From contig DAOVYB010000039.1 of NCBI GenBank assembly GCA_030635835.1, forward strand, positions 1-11,301: a stretch of 11,301 nucleotides of DNA. Reading direction: 5' to 3'. This DNA is from Gammaproteobacteria bacterium. Its GTDB lineage: Bacteria > Pseudomonadota > Gammaproteobacteria > UBA6429. The notes beneath the pieces are model-generated. The model did no database searches. It was not told where the DNA came from and saw only the letters and a program-made list of their open reading frames with translations. A program made the translations under genes and the position numbers. Shown here piece by piece: positions 1 through 7,878 of this stretch (the stretch's first letter is position 1; each line of letters opens with the position of its first letter).

Positions 1-73
1 TATCGCCAGCAGCAGCATCTATCGTTACTATTAAGATATTTCACCACATTATAAATATAAAGATGAGTTAACT

Positions 74-298
74 ATGAACCTTATTCGCCTGATTGTCATT
101 GCCTTAATTGTCTACCTGGTAATCCAAATATTTAAACGCTGGGCTGCAAATAAAAATGCACACAGCCAGAGAAAACAACAAGAACAAAATATGGTGCGAT
201 GTGAAGCCTGCCAGTTACATTTACCTGAAAAAGAAGCATTACAAAAGGATGGCAAATTTTACTGTAGTCAGGCTCATATTGATGGCAAACAAGACTAA
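74..298 (+). CDS. PP0621-type small membrane protein with Cys/His metal-binding motif
   Basis: This 74-residue protein has one N-terminal membrane helix (about residues 3-20), a basic linker rich in Lys, Gln and Arg (21-38), and a compact C-terminal module. The module shows C43-x2-C46-x2-H49 and then C64-x3-H68, the pattern of a small zinc ribbon or treble clef. The length and the surrounding sequence (MVRC, HLP, YCS...H) match the uncharacterised PP0621 family, which in gammaproteobacteria often sits next to pilS. The function is unknown; zinc binding is inferred from residue spacing. The module probably faces the cytoplasm, because positive charges follow the helix. The gene ends 4 nt before pilS, so the two are very likely co-transcribed. 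No strong Shine-Dalgarno precedes the ATG; only a purine-rich GATGAG lies upstream. Family assignment is fairly secure, function is not. Confidence 0.85.
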   Translation: MNLIRLIVIALIVYLVIQIFKRWAANKNAHSQRKQQEQNMVRCEACQLHLPEKEALQKDGKFYCSQAHIDGKQD

Positions 299-302
299 TT
301 AA

Positions 303-1946
303 ATGTTTACGCTTTTTTCCAGGCAGCCAGGAATTAATCCTCTATTAAATGAGGATGAGGCTTATACATGGGGACCTCTTAATTTTCTAAACTTGTATCG
401 CCTGCTCATTTCAGGTTTATTTATTACCTTCTATTTTACCGGTAATCCATTTCCACAATTAGCTTCTCACAATGTCCATTTGTTTTATGGCGCTAGCGGC
501 GGCTATCTTATTACTGCTTTAATTTTTGGCGTAATGATTCGCATACGAAAACCTGATTTTAACCTGCAAATCCATGCTCAAATTTATACAGATATTATTT
601 TTATCACCTTAATTATGCATGCCAGCGGTGGAGTACAAAGTGGCATAGGGACATTAATAATTATTTCTATTGCCGGTGGCAGTATTGTTATTCGTGGACG
701 CCATTCACTTTTATTCGCTTCCGTTGCCAGCCTTGCCGTTTTATATGAAGAATATTACAACACGCTGGAAGGTATTTATTTACAGGGAAGCTCATTACAA
801 GCGGGTATCTTAGGGGTTACCTTTTTTGCCACCGCTATTATTACCCACTTTGTTGCCAGGCATATTCGCGAAAGTGAAGCGCTCGCCGTTAAACGCGGTG
901 TTGACCTTGCGAACATGTCACAACTTACTGAACATATTATTCAACGCATGCAAACAGGCATAATGGTTATCGACCAGGACGATCGTTTACGACTGATCAA
1001 TGAATCAGCCTGGCACATGTTAAGCATGCCCCCGGTGGTTAATAATCCTTATTTATCAGCATTAAATAAGGGCTTGGAAAGCAGTTACAAAAGCTGGCAG
1101 GATAATAATGAGGCCACATCATCACCATTACAATTATCACCGGAGTACCCCAGTTTATTACCACGTTTTGCCAAACTCAGTCAGGAAGAAAACTCAGCCA
1201 CCCTGATATTTCTGGAAGATGCATCAGCCATGTCTCGTGAAGCACAACAGTTGCAACTTGCTGCATTAGGTCGATTAACCGCCAGTATTGCACATGAAAT
1301 TCGTAACCCACTAGGTGCAATAAGTCATGCTGGCCAATTACTTGCTGAGTCACCTAATATGGACAAGGCAGACTTACGCCTGACACAAATTATTTCTGAC
1401 CACTCCAAAAGAGTGAATACCATTATTGAAAATGTGATGCAACTTGGTCGGGGTAATCAAAGCTACCCACAGTTAGTTGAATTGGATCATTATCTTGAAA
1501 ATTTCCTCAACGATTTCATGACGGGAAACCAAACAAAACGTGATGCTTTTCTTATTAAAGTACCACTGGATTATATGCAGGTACGCTTTGATCCAAACCA
1601 TTTACAACAGATATTAACCAATTTATGTGATAATGGTTTACGTCATTCAGAATCTGACTCAGCAAACAAAGAAGAAGTTAAAATTGAATTCCATGCAGGA
1701 GTCTCAGAAAATAATAATCGCCCCTATCTGGATATTATTGATCATGGCTCGGGCATAGATAAGGAAACTGCCGCCCATATTTTCGAACCTTTTTATACAA
1801 CTGCTGAAACAGGAACAGGATTAGGCTTGTATATTTCTCGTGAATTGGCAGAATGTAATCAGGCGCACTTAACTCTTTTACAAACAGAAGCACAAGGAAG
1901 CTGTTTTCGCTTAACTTTCTCCGATCCAAGAAGACAAATGCATTAA
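303..1946 (+). CDS. pilS: PilS-type sensor histidine kinase
   Basis: This is a membrane histidine kinase that senses an envelope signal and controls phosphorylation of PilR; in Pseudomonas PilS responds to pilin level in the inner membrane. The 547 residues match the usual PilS length of about 530. Roughly six membrane helices lie in residues 29-185. A PAS-like region follows from about 207 (MQTGIMVID at 216) to 310. The HisKA segment carries the phosphoacceptor H331 in a SIAHEIRNPL H-box. The ATPase domain shows the N box N440-x3-N444, G1 D480-x-G482-x-G484, the F box FEPFYTT from 494, and G2 G504-T-G506-L-G508. All catalytic motifs are intact. pilR follows after 3 nt. The ATG lies 4 nt after the preceding stop with no clear Shine-Dalgarno, so translational coupling is likely. 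An NtrB-like kinase is the alternative, but the multi-helix N-terminus and the PilR partner favour PilS. Confidence 0.93.
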   Translation: MFTLFSRQPGINPLLNEDEAYTWGPLNFLNLYRLLISGLFITFYFTGNPFPQLASHNVHLFYGASGGYLITALIFGVMIRIRKPDFNLQIHAQIYTDIIFITLIMHASGGVQSGIGTLIIISIAGGSIVIRGRHSLLFASVASLAVLYEEYYNTLEGIYLQGSSLQAGILGVTFFATAIITHFVARHIRESEALAVKRGVDLANMSQLTEHIIQRMQTGIMVIDQDDRLRLINESAWHMLSMPPVVNNPYLSALNKGLESSYKSWQDNNEATSSPLQLSPEYPSLLPRFAKLSQEENSATLIFLEDASAMSREAQQLQLAALGRLTASIAHEIRNPLGAISHAGQLLAESPNMDKADLRLTQIISDHSKRVNTIIENVMQLGRGNQSYPQLVELDHYLENFLNDFMTGNQTKRDAFLIKVPLDYMQVRFDPNHLQQILTNLCDNGLRHSESDSANKEEVKIEFHAGVSENNNRPYLDIIDHGSGIDKETAAHIFEPFYTTAETGTGLGLYISRELAECNQAHLTLLQTEAQGSCFRLTFSDPRRQMH

Positions 1947-1949
1947 AAG

Positions 1950-3299
1950 ATGAGTCAAAAAAAACATATCGCCCTAATCGTTGATGATGAACCGGATATT
2001 CGAGAGTTATTGGATATCACGCTTTCACGTATGGATATCAACACTTACAGTGCAGAAAATATACGTCAAGCAAAAGAATTATTAAAAGAACATAAATTTG
2101 ATCTTTGTTTAACCGATATGCGTTTACCTGATGGAAATGGTATTGAGTTAGTGCAATACATTCAGGAGAATATATCAAACTTACCTATCGCCATGATAAC
2201 TGCACATGGCAATATGGAATTTGCCATCGAAGCTTTAAAATCCGGAGCCTTTGATTTTGTCTCGAAACCCGTTGATCTTACTATTCTTCGTAACCTGGTA
2301 AACACCGCCCTCAAGCTTTCTGATAAAAAAGCAGTAGTATCCGAAGAAAAACAAGACCAGCAATATGGCCTGCTGGGTAAATCAGAAGCCATACAAGAAA
2401 CACGTAAAAAAATACAAAAACTATCACGAAGTCAGGCACCGGTTTATATTCATGGCGAATCCGGTGTAGGTAAAGAACTTGTCGCCAAACTGATTCATGA
2501 GCAAGGACCGCGGGCAGATAAAACTTTTGTAGCCGTTAACTGTGGTGCCATTCCAGCGGAGTTAATGGAAAGTGAATTTTTTGGTCATAAAAAAGGAAGC
2601 TTTACCGGTGCAACATCAGATAAACAAGGATTATTTCAGGCTGCCGATGGCGGAACTTTATTTTTAGATGAAGTTGCTGATTTACCCCTTTCAATGCAAG
2701 TCAAACTCTTACGTGCAATTCAGGAAAAAGCGATACGCCCCATCGGTGAACAAAAGGAAATGCCGGTTAACGTCCGTATATTAAGTGCGACTCATAAAAA
2801 TCTTGCTGAACTTACTGAGAAGGCCGAATTCCGTCAGGATCTTTATTATCGAATTAATGTTATTGAACTGGAAGTACCGAGCTTACGTGAACATGCAGAA
2901 GATATTCCCATTTTAGCTAAATACTTATTACAAAAAATTGCCCGCGAATGGCAAACTGAAACACCTGAGCTTGATAAAGAATCATTAAACGCACTGAATG
3001 ACTATTCATTCCCAGGTAATGTTCGTGAACTGGAAAATATTCTTGAACGCGCAATGACTTTACATGAAAACAATGTCATTACCCAAAGCGATCTTCAGTT
3101 ACCTGAATTATTAGAAAAAGAAAATTCATTTGACGAAGACAATGAACTTTCATTAGATCCAACATTGATACAAAAAGAAAAAGAAGTTATTCAGCAAGCA
3201 CTAGAAAAAACTAAATATAATAAAACCGCCGCGGCAAAATTACTCGGGATTTCATTTCGTGCCTTGCGTTATAGAATTAAGAAACTCGGAATGGATTAA
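1950..3299 (+). CDS. pilR: PilR-type sigma-54-dependent response regulator
   Basis: This is an NtrC-family activator that, once phosphorylated by PilS, oligomerises and remodels sigma-54 RNA polymerase; its classical target is the pilA promoter. The receiver domain (about 6-120) has the acidic pair D12/D13, phosphoacceptor D56, T84 and K106. The AAA+ domain (about 140-375) has Walker A GESGVGKE at 169-176, the sigma-54 contact loop GSFTGA at 216-221 (the usual PilR form of GAFTGA), and Walker B GGTLFLDE with D240/E241. The C-terminal Fis-type helix-turn-helix ends in NKTAAAKLLGISFRALRYRI, closely resembling PilR. No domain is broken. Codons 3-5 contain an A8 run. The stop is followed by the palindrome that separates this operon from the convergent secretion genes. 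Targets outside the window, and any link to the secretion operon, cannot be read here. Confidence 0.95.
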   Translation: MSQKKHIALIVDDEPDIRELLDITLSRMDINTYSAENIRQAKELLKEHKFDLCLTDMRLPDGNGIELVQYIQENISNLPIAMITAHGNMEFAIEALKSGAFDFVSKPVDLTILRNLVNTALKLSDKKAVVSEEKQDQQYGLLGKSEAIQETRKKIQKLSRSQAPVYIHGESGVGKELVAKLIHEQGPRADKTFVAVNCGAIPAELMESEFFGHKKGSFTGATSDKQGLFQAADGGTLFLDEVADLPLSMQVKLLRAIQEKAIRPIGEQKEMPVNVRILSATHKNLAELTEKAEFRQDLYYRINVIELEVPSLREHAEDIPILAKYLLQKIAREWQTETPELDKESLNALNDYSFPGNVRELENILERAMTLHENNVITQSDLQLPELLEKENSFDEDNELSLDPTLIQKEKEVIQQALEKTKYNKTAAAKLLGISFRALRYRIKKLGMD

Positions 3300-3307
3300 G
3301 AAATTAA

Positions 3308-3384
3308 ACCACTGGGTACACAGGGAGCACGGGGCAAAAGACATAAAGAACTACTATCCCAGTGTTCCCTGTGTACCCAGTGGT
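3308..3384. terminator. Imperfect 27-bp inverted repeat between convergent operons, possible bidirectional terminator
   Basis: The arms at 3308-3334 and 3358-3384 match at 25 of 27 positions, and one mismatch would be a G-U pair in RNA. They flank a 23-nt AT-rich loop. Each arm is three 9-bp units of the form CAC-N-GGG-NN (left: CACTGGGTA, CACAGGGAG, CACGGGGCA; right read on the other strand: CACTGGGTA, CACAGGGAA, CACTGGGAT). The arms are much richer in GC than the surroundings. The element begins 9 bases after the pilR stop and ends 17 bases before the gspN stop, so it could stop or protect transcripts from both sides. No true U-tract follows on the + strand, and the - strand exit is only mildly T-rich. 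It could equally be a dispersed palindromic repeat that settled between operons. Confidence 0.6.
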
Positions 3385-3400
3385 AAGAATTTTACTTTAA

Positions 3401-4189
3401 TCAGCGCCAAAGTTTAAAGTTACTATTCAACTGAACACGACCACTTGCATCTTTCCTGCCTAAAAATGAAATCACCTTTTCTAATGAGCCCCCTTTTTCG
3501 CGGGCGGCTAATTTTGCAGAAAGATTAAACTGACCATTTTTTGTCAGACTTAATTTTCCGTCGATATTTAGTAAACCGCCACTATCTTTAATTTGACCTG
3601 AAGTCGCCCCTTCTTTTTCAGCCCTGAAATCAACAACAAAATCACCAAATGACTGATGTTGTGGTGTAATCATTTCCAAATTATTTAAAGATAGCTTGCC
3701 ATTTACTCCTACATAATTATTTTTATGAAAAAATGAAACAGGAAAATAGCCAGAAATTTTCCCATCATAAGAAAAAGGCATACCATAGGTTAAAGGCTGG
3801 AAAGTCGATAACTGGATTAAAAAATGCGTTTCTTCTAACTCTATTTTTCCGGAAGGTGAGAAATTAAATTCAGTATTAATATATTGTTTTTTATTAACAA
3901 CAGATATATCACCAGACAATTCACCGACTAATAAATTTATCGGGTTCAATTCCCAGTTGAACTGGCCAAGGTTAACACCTGAATATTTCAATTTGCCGAT
4001 AGTACCTGACCAAACTGTACCAGATACATTAGATAGATTAAGATTGCCAGGCAATTTAATTGCAGATAAGACAATGCTTGCAGGAAAGTTTATGACTAAA
4101 AAAAACAAATATAAGACAAGAATAACTATAATATAGTTTATCCTTTTCCTGCTAAATGAAAAATCAGGTAAAAATTTATTTATATTCAT
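3401..4189 (-). CDS. gspN: Type II secretion system protein GspN
   Basis: This 262-residue protein matches the GspN family, an accessory inner-membrane component of type II secretion with an uncertain role that some systems lack. A basic N-terminus (RKR at 14-16) precedes one membrane helix (about 18-35), so the rest is periplasmic. The family signature is visible after it: ASIVLSAIKLPGNLNLSNVSGTVWSG, then repeated beta-strand segments such as GQFNWELNP and LSGDISV, the GMPFSYDGKISGYFPV region, and the VNGKLSLNNLEM segment near residues 160-175. The length is typical (about 250). The start overlaps the gspM stop by one base (TAATG), indicating coupling. It is the last gene of the operon and converges on pilR. 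Low sequence conservation in this family makes the position in the operon part of the evidence. Confidence 0.88.
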   Translation of the reverse strand: MNINKFLPDFSFSRKRINYIIVILVLYLFFLVINFPASIVLSAIKLPGNLNLSNVSGTVWSGTIGKLKYSGVNLGQFNWELNPINLLVGELSGDISVVNKKQYINTEFNFSPSGKIELEETHFLIQLSTFQPLTYGMPFSYDGKISGYFPVSFFHKNNYVGVNGKLSLNNLEMITPQHQSFGDFVVDFRAEKEGATSGQIKDSGGLLNIDGKLSLTKNGQFNLSAKLAAREKGGSLEKVISFLGRKDASGRVQLNSNFKLWR

Positions 4190-4671
4190 TATGACTCTAA
4201 AAACACGCGCACATTAACAAGTCCAGTTGAATCAGTTTGTTCAATATTTATTTCATTGACAGATAAACCATGAGTTGATTCAATGGTTGCCAGCCACTTA
4301 ATTAACTCATCAAACACGGCATTTTCAAACCAAACTCTAACACCCACTTCTCCTTCTGGTTGTACGCGTTTCATCACGCTGCCTAAACCTGCTTTTTTTG
4401 CACTACGGTCAACCGTACTGAGGATAAATTGTTTTCCCTGAGGACGGTTTAATTGTGCCCCTGATCCTTTTAGCTGTTTAACTTCCTGTGCAGCAGACTT
4501 CATCCATTCAAGTGTTTCTGTTGCAGTGGCGACATTCTTTTTATTCTTCATGTAAGTATTACTTAATGGTTCAACCATAAATAAATACAGTATAAAAATC
4601 ACTAATACTGAAGCCGCGATCTGAACCATGATACGTTCGCGTTGAGTTAAGCTAAGAAACCACTCTTTCAT
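4189..4671 (-). CDS. gspM: Type II secretion system protein GspM
   Basis: GspM is a bitopic inner-membrane protein that binds and stabilises GspL and links it to the assembly platform. The 160 residues are the usual length. A short cytoplasmic start with the family's W...LTQRERIMV pattern (4-16) leads into one membrane helix (about 15-33). The periplasmic part has a helical stretch (about 36-68) and then a ferredoxin-like fold containing the family's FDELIKWLATIE segment (120-131) and a final strand VNVRVFLE. The ATG overlaps the end of gspL by 4 nt (ATGA), and the stop overlaps the gspN start by one base. No anomaly seen. The assignment rests on the N-terminal pattern, topology and position between gspL and gspN. 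Confidence 0.93.
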   Translation of the reverse strand: MKEWFLSLTQRERIMVQIAASVLVIFILYLFMVEPLSNTYMKNKKNVATATETLEWMKSAAQEVKQLKGSGAQLNRPQGKQFILSTVDRSAKKAGLGSVMKRVQPEGEVGVRVWFENAVFDELIKWLATIESTHGLSVNEINIEQTDSTGLVNVRVFLES

Positions 4672-5903
4672 GACTCTGCTCCTGAAATTTTCATTCGTGC
4701 AGTTACGGTTTCTTTTCCGGAAGACGCATTTTGAACCTCAACCTGGTAACCCTTTTCTTCATTTAACTGACTTTTTAACTTATCTAATGCCTGCAAGCTT
4801 GGAATCTGAATTTCAAGGTTTATACGGCCATCGTAATAACGTAAAGACTGAATTTTTAATCCCTTTGTATTTGCAAAAACACTCGCACTGCCTGATAACA
4901 TCTCAGAGAAGCTTCGACCACTTTGTCCCTTACGTTTTTTCAGGCTATTCAGCTTTTCTTTCATTTGAGCTTTCGCATCAATTACCCGACGCGATTCAGG
5001 AAATGACTTTTTATAAATTTTAGTAATTTCAGCAGTTAAAGCCTTATTTTGTTTACTCAAATTAATATATTCGAAAATAAATAATCCACCTTGTACGCTT
5101 AACCAGACTAAAAACAAAATTGCGACTGGCAGCCATGTTTTACCTGTTTCAGACCAATTTTTCTTTTTCTTATAGGAGCCTTGTAAAAGATTGACCGTGC
5201 TTTCGTTAGAACTATTTTTAACCAGACATAATAATGGATGAATATCATATTGTTCTTTTCGAATATTATTATTTTCAATTAAGTTATCCAGCCGGGTGCT
5301 TCCAGTTGTTTCTTCAGCAGAGTAAATTAAATTAATATCATTATTCTCATTTAAGATATCTTTTTCAAAGTTATCTAAGCTATCTATAGCAGAAGTAAAT
5401 TTTAACCTGTTTCCATTAAAAACAATTTTTTCACCATCAAAAAACAAAGTATTGTTATCTGCTAACAACATATAATCAGCAATCATGGCATCAGCCTGAA
5501 TATCCGCATTTTTGAGTTCAGCAATAACAGATTCAAAATAATCCTTGTTAATAACTGAAACCGTATATTGATTACCTGATTGTTCGCTATTTTTCTTCTT
5601 TATCGCAAAATGAAGCTCATCGACATCATCAATCACATTATCTTCAAGTACATAGGGTATTGCTTGCTGGATATGGTGAATATTTTTTCCGGGAACTTCG
5701 GCTGATAAAAACAAAACATCTTCACCGGGTAATACTACCGTTATATGATGATTTAACGCTGCAACAGCTGCATCTTTCAATAAGCCATGTGCCAGCTTTA
5801 GATCCTTATTAGCATCTTCATAAACCCAACTTAATACAGCCGATGTTAAATCAGCTAAAGCATTACTGCGCTTAGGCAGGAAAAGATAAAAACGGGGGTT
5901 CAT
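4668..5903 (-). CDS. gspL: Type II secretion system protein GspL
   Basis: GspL recruits the GspE ATPase to the inner membrane and transmits its work to the pseudopilus. The 411 residues fit the family. Residues 1 to about 245 form the actin-like cytoplasmic domain, which is weakly conserved; the IQQAIPYVLEDNVIDDVDELHFA segment (78-100) is the clearest family mark. One membrane helix lies at about 257-275, followed by a coiled segment (280-325) and a periplasmic ferredoxin-like domain (about 330-408) with the LKIQSLRYYDGRINLEIQ core. Residues about 172-222 are unusually rich in Asn, Asp and Glu, perhaps a diverged surface region of the actin-like fold. The gene overlaps gspK and gspM by 4 nt each (ATGA), as expected for subunits made in fixed ratio. 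Confidence 0.93.
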   Translation of the reverse strand: MNPRFYLFLPKRSNALADLTSAVLSWVYEDANKDLKLAHGLLKDAAVAALNHHITVVLPGEDVLFLSAEVPGKNIHHIQQAIPYVLEDNVIDDVDELHFAIKKKNSEQSGNQYTVSVINKDYFESVIAELKNADIQADAMIADYMLLADNNTLFFDGEKIVFNGNRLKFTSAIDSLDNFEKDILNENNDINLIYSAEETTGSTRLDNLIENNNIRKEQYDIHPLLCLVKNSSNESTVNLLQGSYKKKKNWSETGKTWLPVAILFLVWLSVQGGLFIFEYINLSKQNKALTAEITKIYKKSFPESRRVIDAKAQMKEKLNSLKKRKGQSGRSFSEMLSGSASVFANTKGLKIQSLRYYDGRINLEIQIPSLQALDKLKSQLNEEKGYQVEVQNASSGKETVTARMKISGAES

Positions 5904-6832
5904 AAAACACCTCGGTTACGTTTTAAAATCATAACGTGGCCATCACTTTCACGCTGAAGAACTGTTGTAAATTCCACGTTAATCCTTTCTATTTGTGCTG
6001 TTGAGTTCAATTGAAAATAATCACTACTCACAGTTAAACCATCTTTTGTTACTTTTTTTTGTGTTAGTAGCGGATGTTTAAGAAAATCTTCTACTTTCTC
6101 ATATACTTTTTTATTTCTGTCTTCAATTAAGCTCTTTGCATCTTCAAGACTCATATCTTTTACTATACTACTTAATACCTCGGCGGAAGCGGTATTTACA
6201 TTAATCGCTGTCTCTGACTTTATCACACAAACATACGGACGTAATTTTTCATAACTCTCAAAATCAAATCCCTTGATTAATAATAATTCACTCACATCTT
6301 CCATTGCCTGGTTCGCAGTACGATACGCGGGTGACAAATTCAAATATTCATTGTCTTCTGCACCAGCAAAACCAATTTGTTCATTTGCATCTAACCAGTC
6401 AACAATCACAGATGAAAGGGCTTCATCTATCTGAAGGTTACGTAATAAACGATTAAAGCGTTCAAGAAAAAGTTTCTGTGGTTTACCATTTTGTACCAGA
6501 TTATTAATATTAAAACGTGCTTGTAAATCTTCCAGCTGACCACTCATTTGTCCACCTTCTATTAGTAATGGTGGTAGCACAGCAGCCCAGTCATCTTCAA
6601 AACTATCCGTGTTATTATCTTTTTTATCTCGCTTTAAAATTTGTGTTGCCCATGACTCCGCACCTAAAATATATTGATAAGCCTGTTCAAAATTAAATAT
6701 ATTAGCACTACGATGGATATTAAGCTGTTGTCGTGATGACATGGAAGTAGCCAGAATTGTTGCTAAAGCAAGAATTAACATCACGGTAATCAACGCCACA
6801 CCTTTTTCTTTATTTTTTTGACTAAAACTCAT
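5900..6832 (-). CDS. gspK: Minor pseudopilin GspK
   Basis: GspK is the large minor pseudopilin thought to cap the tip of the pseudopilus together with GspI and GspJ. The 310 residues are typical. The type III signal is KEKG|VALITVMLILALATILAT with predicted cleavage after G11. As usual in GspK there is no Glu at mature position 5, consistent with a tip position. The family core follows: FEQAYQYILGAESWA (48-62), LEDLQARFNINNLV (100-113), DWLDANEQIGFAGAEDNEYL (145-164, the region that binds calcium in GspK), SPAYRTANQAM and INVNTASAEVL (210-220). It overlaps gspJ and gspL by 4 nt each. An A8 run encodes Lys259-260, but the frame is intact. Confidence 0.95.
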   Translation of the reverse strand: MSFSQKNKEKGVALITVMLILALATILATSMSSRQQLNIHRSANIFNFEQAYQYILGAESWATQILKRDKKDNNTDSFEDDWAAVLPPLLIEGGQMSGQLEDLQARFNINNLVQNGKPQKLFLERFNRLLRNLQIDEALSSVIVDWLDANEQIGFAGAEDNEYLNLSPAYRTANQAMEDVSELLLIKGFDFESYEKLRPYVCVIKSETAINVNTASAEVLSSIVKDMSLEDAKSLIEDRNKKVYEKVEDFLKHPLLTQKKVTKDGLTVSSDYFQLNSTAQIERINVEFTTVLQRESDGHVMILKRNRGVL

Positions 6833-7458
6833 GCATCATTTGCCAATAAGATTAAGCGACGAATTTTTCCCCAATCCTGTAGTTGCAAAGTAAGCTCGGC
6901 AGCTTTCGGCAGGGGAAATTGCTCAGCTTTATCTCCCTCTTCTGGCCAGGCTGAAAGCCAATCATTCTCATTATTTAAAAAACGCCATTTTATTGATTCA
7001 ATATTTGACAGTACTTCACTTTCTACCGCTTCAGTATCCTGTGCCCGATCAAGCACCGGCCAGGTAATTCGAATGAGTTTTTGATCTTTCACTTTATATG
7101 CAACTCGTTGAATATGACTTCGGTTTAAATGTGCTGGGTTACGATAACCTGCCCGTGTCCATGCTACAGTTTCATCACCATTTGTTCCTGATTGCATCGC
7201 ATATAAAAAATCACCATATTCATCTCTAATTTTACGAGAAACTGTTTGCCGCAAATCATTACTGATTCGCATCATAACTAATTGTATTTCAGCAATTCTA
7301 TCTGCTGCTTGCTGTGTTGAATTTTTAGTCGTAATAACTGTTTGTAACCCGGCATAAGCCATTACCGACAAAACACTAAAGATCGATAAAGCGACTAGTA
7401 ACTCTAATAAGGTAAAGCCTTGTTTTCGATATAAGTTATTAGAATGTTTATTTATCAT
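6829..7458 (-). CDS. gspJ: Minor pseudopilin GspJ
   Basis: GspJ is a minor pseudopilin of the GspI-GspJ-GspK tip complex. The 209 residues match the family. The prepilin signal is RKQG|FTLLELLVALSIF with cleavage after G14 and Glu at mature position 5 (E19). Family marks in the globular part are the ISNDLRQ segment (about 90-96), AWTRAGYRNPA, the IQRVAYKV strand, and ITWPVLDRAQDTE, close to the WPVLDRAQ motif common in GspJ. It ends with the WGKIRRLILLAN strand. The ATG overlaps the gspI stop by 4 nt and the stop overlaps gspK by 4 nt. The leader before the cleavage site (14 residues, basic) is as expected for the dedicated prepilin peptidase, which is not encoded in this window. Confidence 0.95.
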   Translation of the reverse strand: MINKHSNNLYRKQGFTLLELLVALSIFSVLSVMAYAGLQTVITTKNSTQQAADRIAEIQLVMMRISNDLRQTVSRKIRDEYGDFLYAMQSGTNGDETVAWTRAGYRNPAHLNRSHIQRVAYKVKDQKLIRITWPVLDRAQDTEAVESEVLSNIESIKWRFLNNENDWLSAWPEEGDKAEQFPLPKAAELTLQLQDWGKIRRLILLANDA

Positions 7459-7862
7459 TGTTTTGTGTTTTTATTATTTCTTTTTCCTGAAAAAGCAATA
7501 AACCGAACAATCGGTTCACCCTCTTCATTGGCCTGATTAACTTCAATATCCAATCGTCGCAAATCCTTATCCGCAGTATTTGAAACCTTAACCTGCCAGC
7601 GCCATTCCTGATTAGCCATAAACTCATGTCCACTTGATGTTCCTACTTGTGGCCATTTATCTAATTGAATTTCGTTAACTTTGTTATTCGCAACCCATAA
7701 AGCTACGGTTTTATCTTTTAAATAAGCTAATTGTGATGCTTGCCCTGCTGCAACTTTAATAACCGTACCTAATCCTAAAGTAAGAACAGCAAGCGCAACC
7801 AGCACCTCTAATAAAGTAAATGCTTTTTGCCTGTAATAATTATTGCCTGTTAACAATTTCAT
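7455..7862 (-). CDS. gspI: Minor pseudopilin GspI (Ala at the -1 processing position)
   Basis: GspI is the small minor pseudopilin that starts assembly of the GspI-GspJ-GspK tip. The 135 residues and the pattern FTLLEVLVALAVLTLGLG are diagnostic, as is the following short alpha/beta domain with AYLKDKTVALWVANNKVNEI and NQEWRWQVKVSNT. Cleavage is predicted between A14 and F15, with E19 at mature position 5. The residue before the scissile bond is Ala (codon at 7821-7823) instead of the usual Gly, the one departure from the consensus among the four pseudopilins here. A 16-nt gap with no clear Shine-Dalgarno separates it from gspH, the only loose junction from gspH to the end of the operon. The stop overlaps gspJ by 4 nt. 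Confidence 0.94.
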   Translation of the reverse strand: MKLLTGNNYYRQKAFTLLEVLVALAVLTLGLGTVIKVAAGQASQLAYLKDKTVALWVANNKVNEIQLDKWPQVGTSSGHEFMANQEWRWQVKVSNTADKDLRRLDIEVNQANEEGEPIVRFIAFSGKRNNKNTKQ

Positions 7863-7878
7863 TTATTTCAAATCAATT

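Noticed and set aside
1..54. Possible end of an upstream gene: one frame stops at 32-34 (tail IASSSIYRYY), another at 52-54
   Set aside because: Too few residues to choose the frame or recognise a family; either could be chance.
27..55. TATAAA-like -10 at 50-55 upstream of the first gene
   Set aside because: No convincing -35 at the right distance, and such AT-rich hexamers are common in this DNA.
1011..1025. TGGCAC resembling a sigma-54 -24 element
   Set aside because: It lies inside pilS and no TTGC -12 element follows at the required spacing.
1957..1964. A8 run in codons 3-5 of pilR, a possible phase-variation tract
   Set aside because: An equal A8 run occurs in gspK (6053-6060 on the other strand) and the base composition makes such runs likely; both frames are intact.
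4670..5023. Open frame of 117 codons antisense to gspL
   Set aside because: Overlaps the well-supported gspL entirely and has no domain or start signal.
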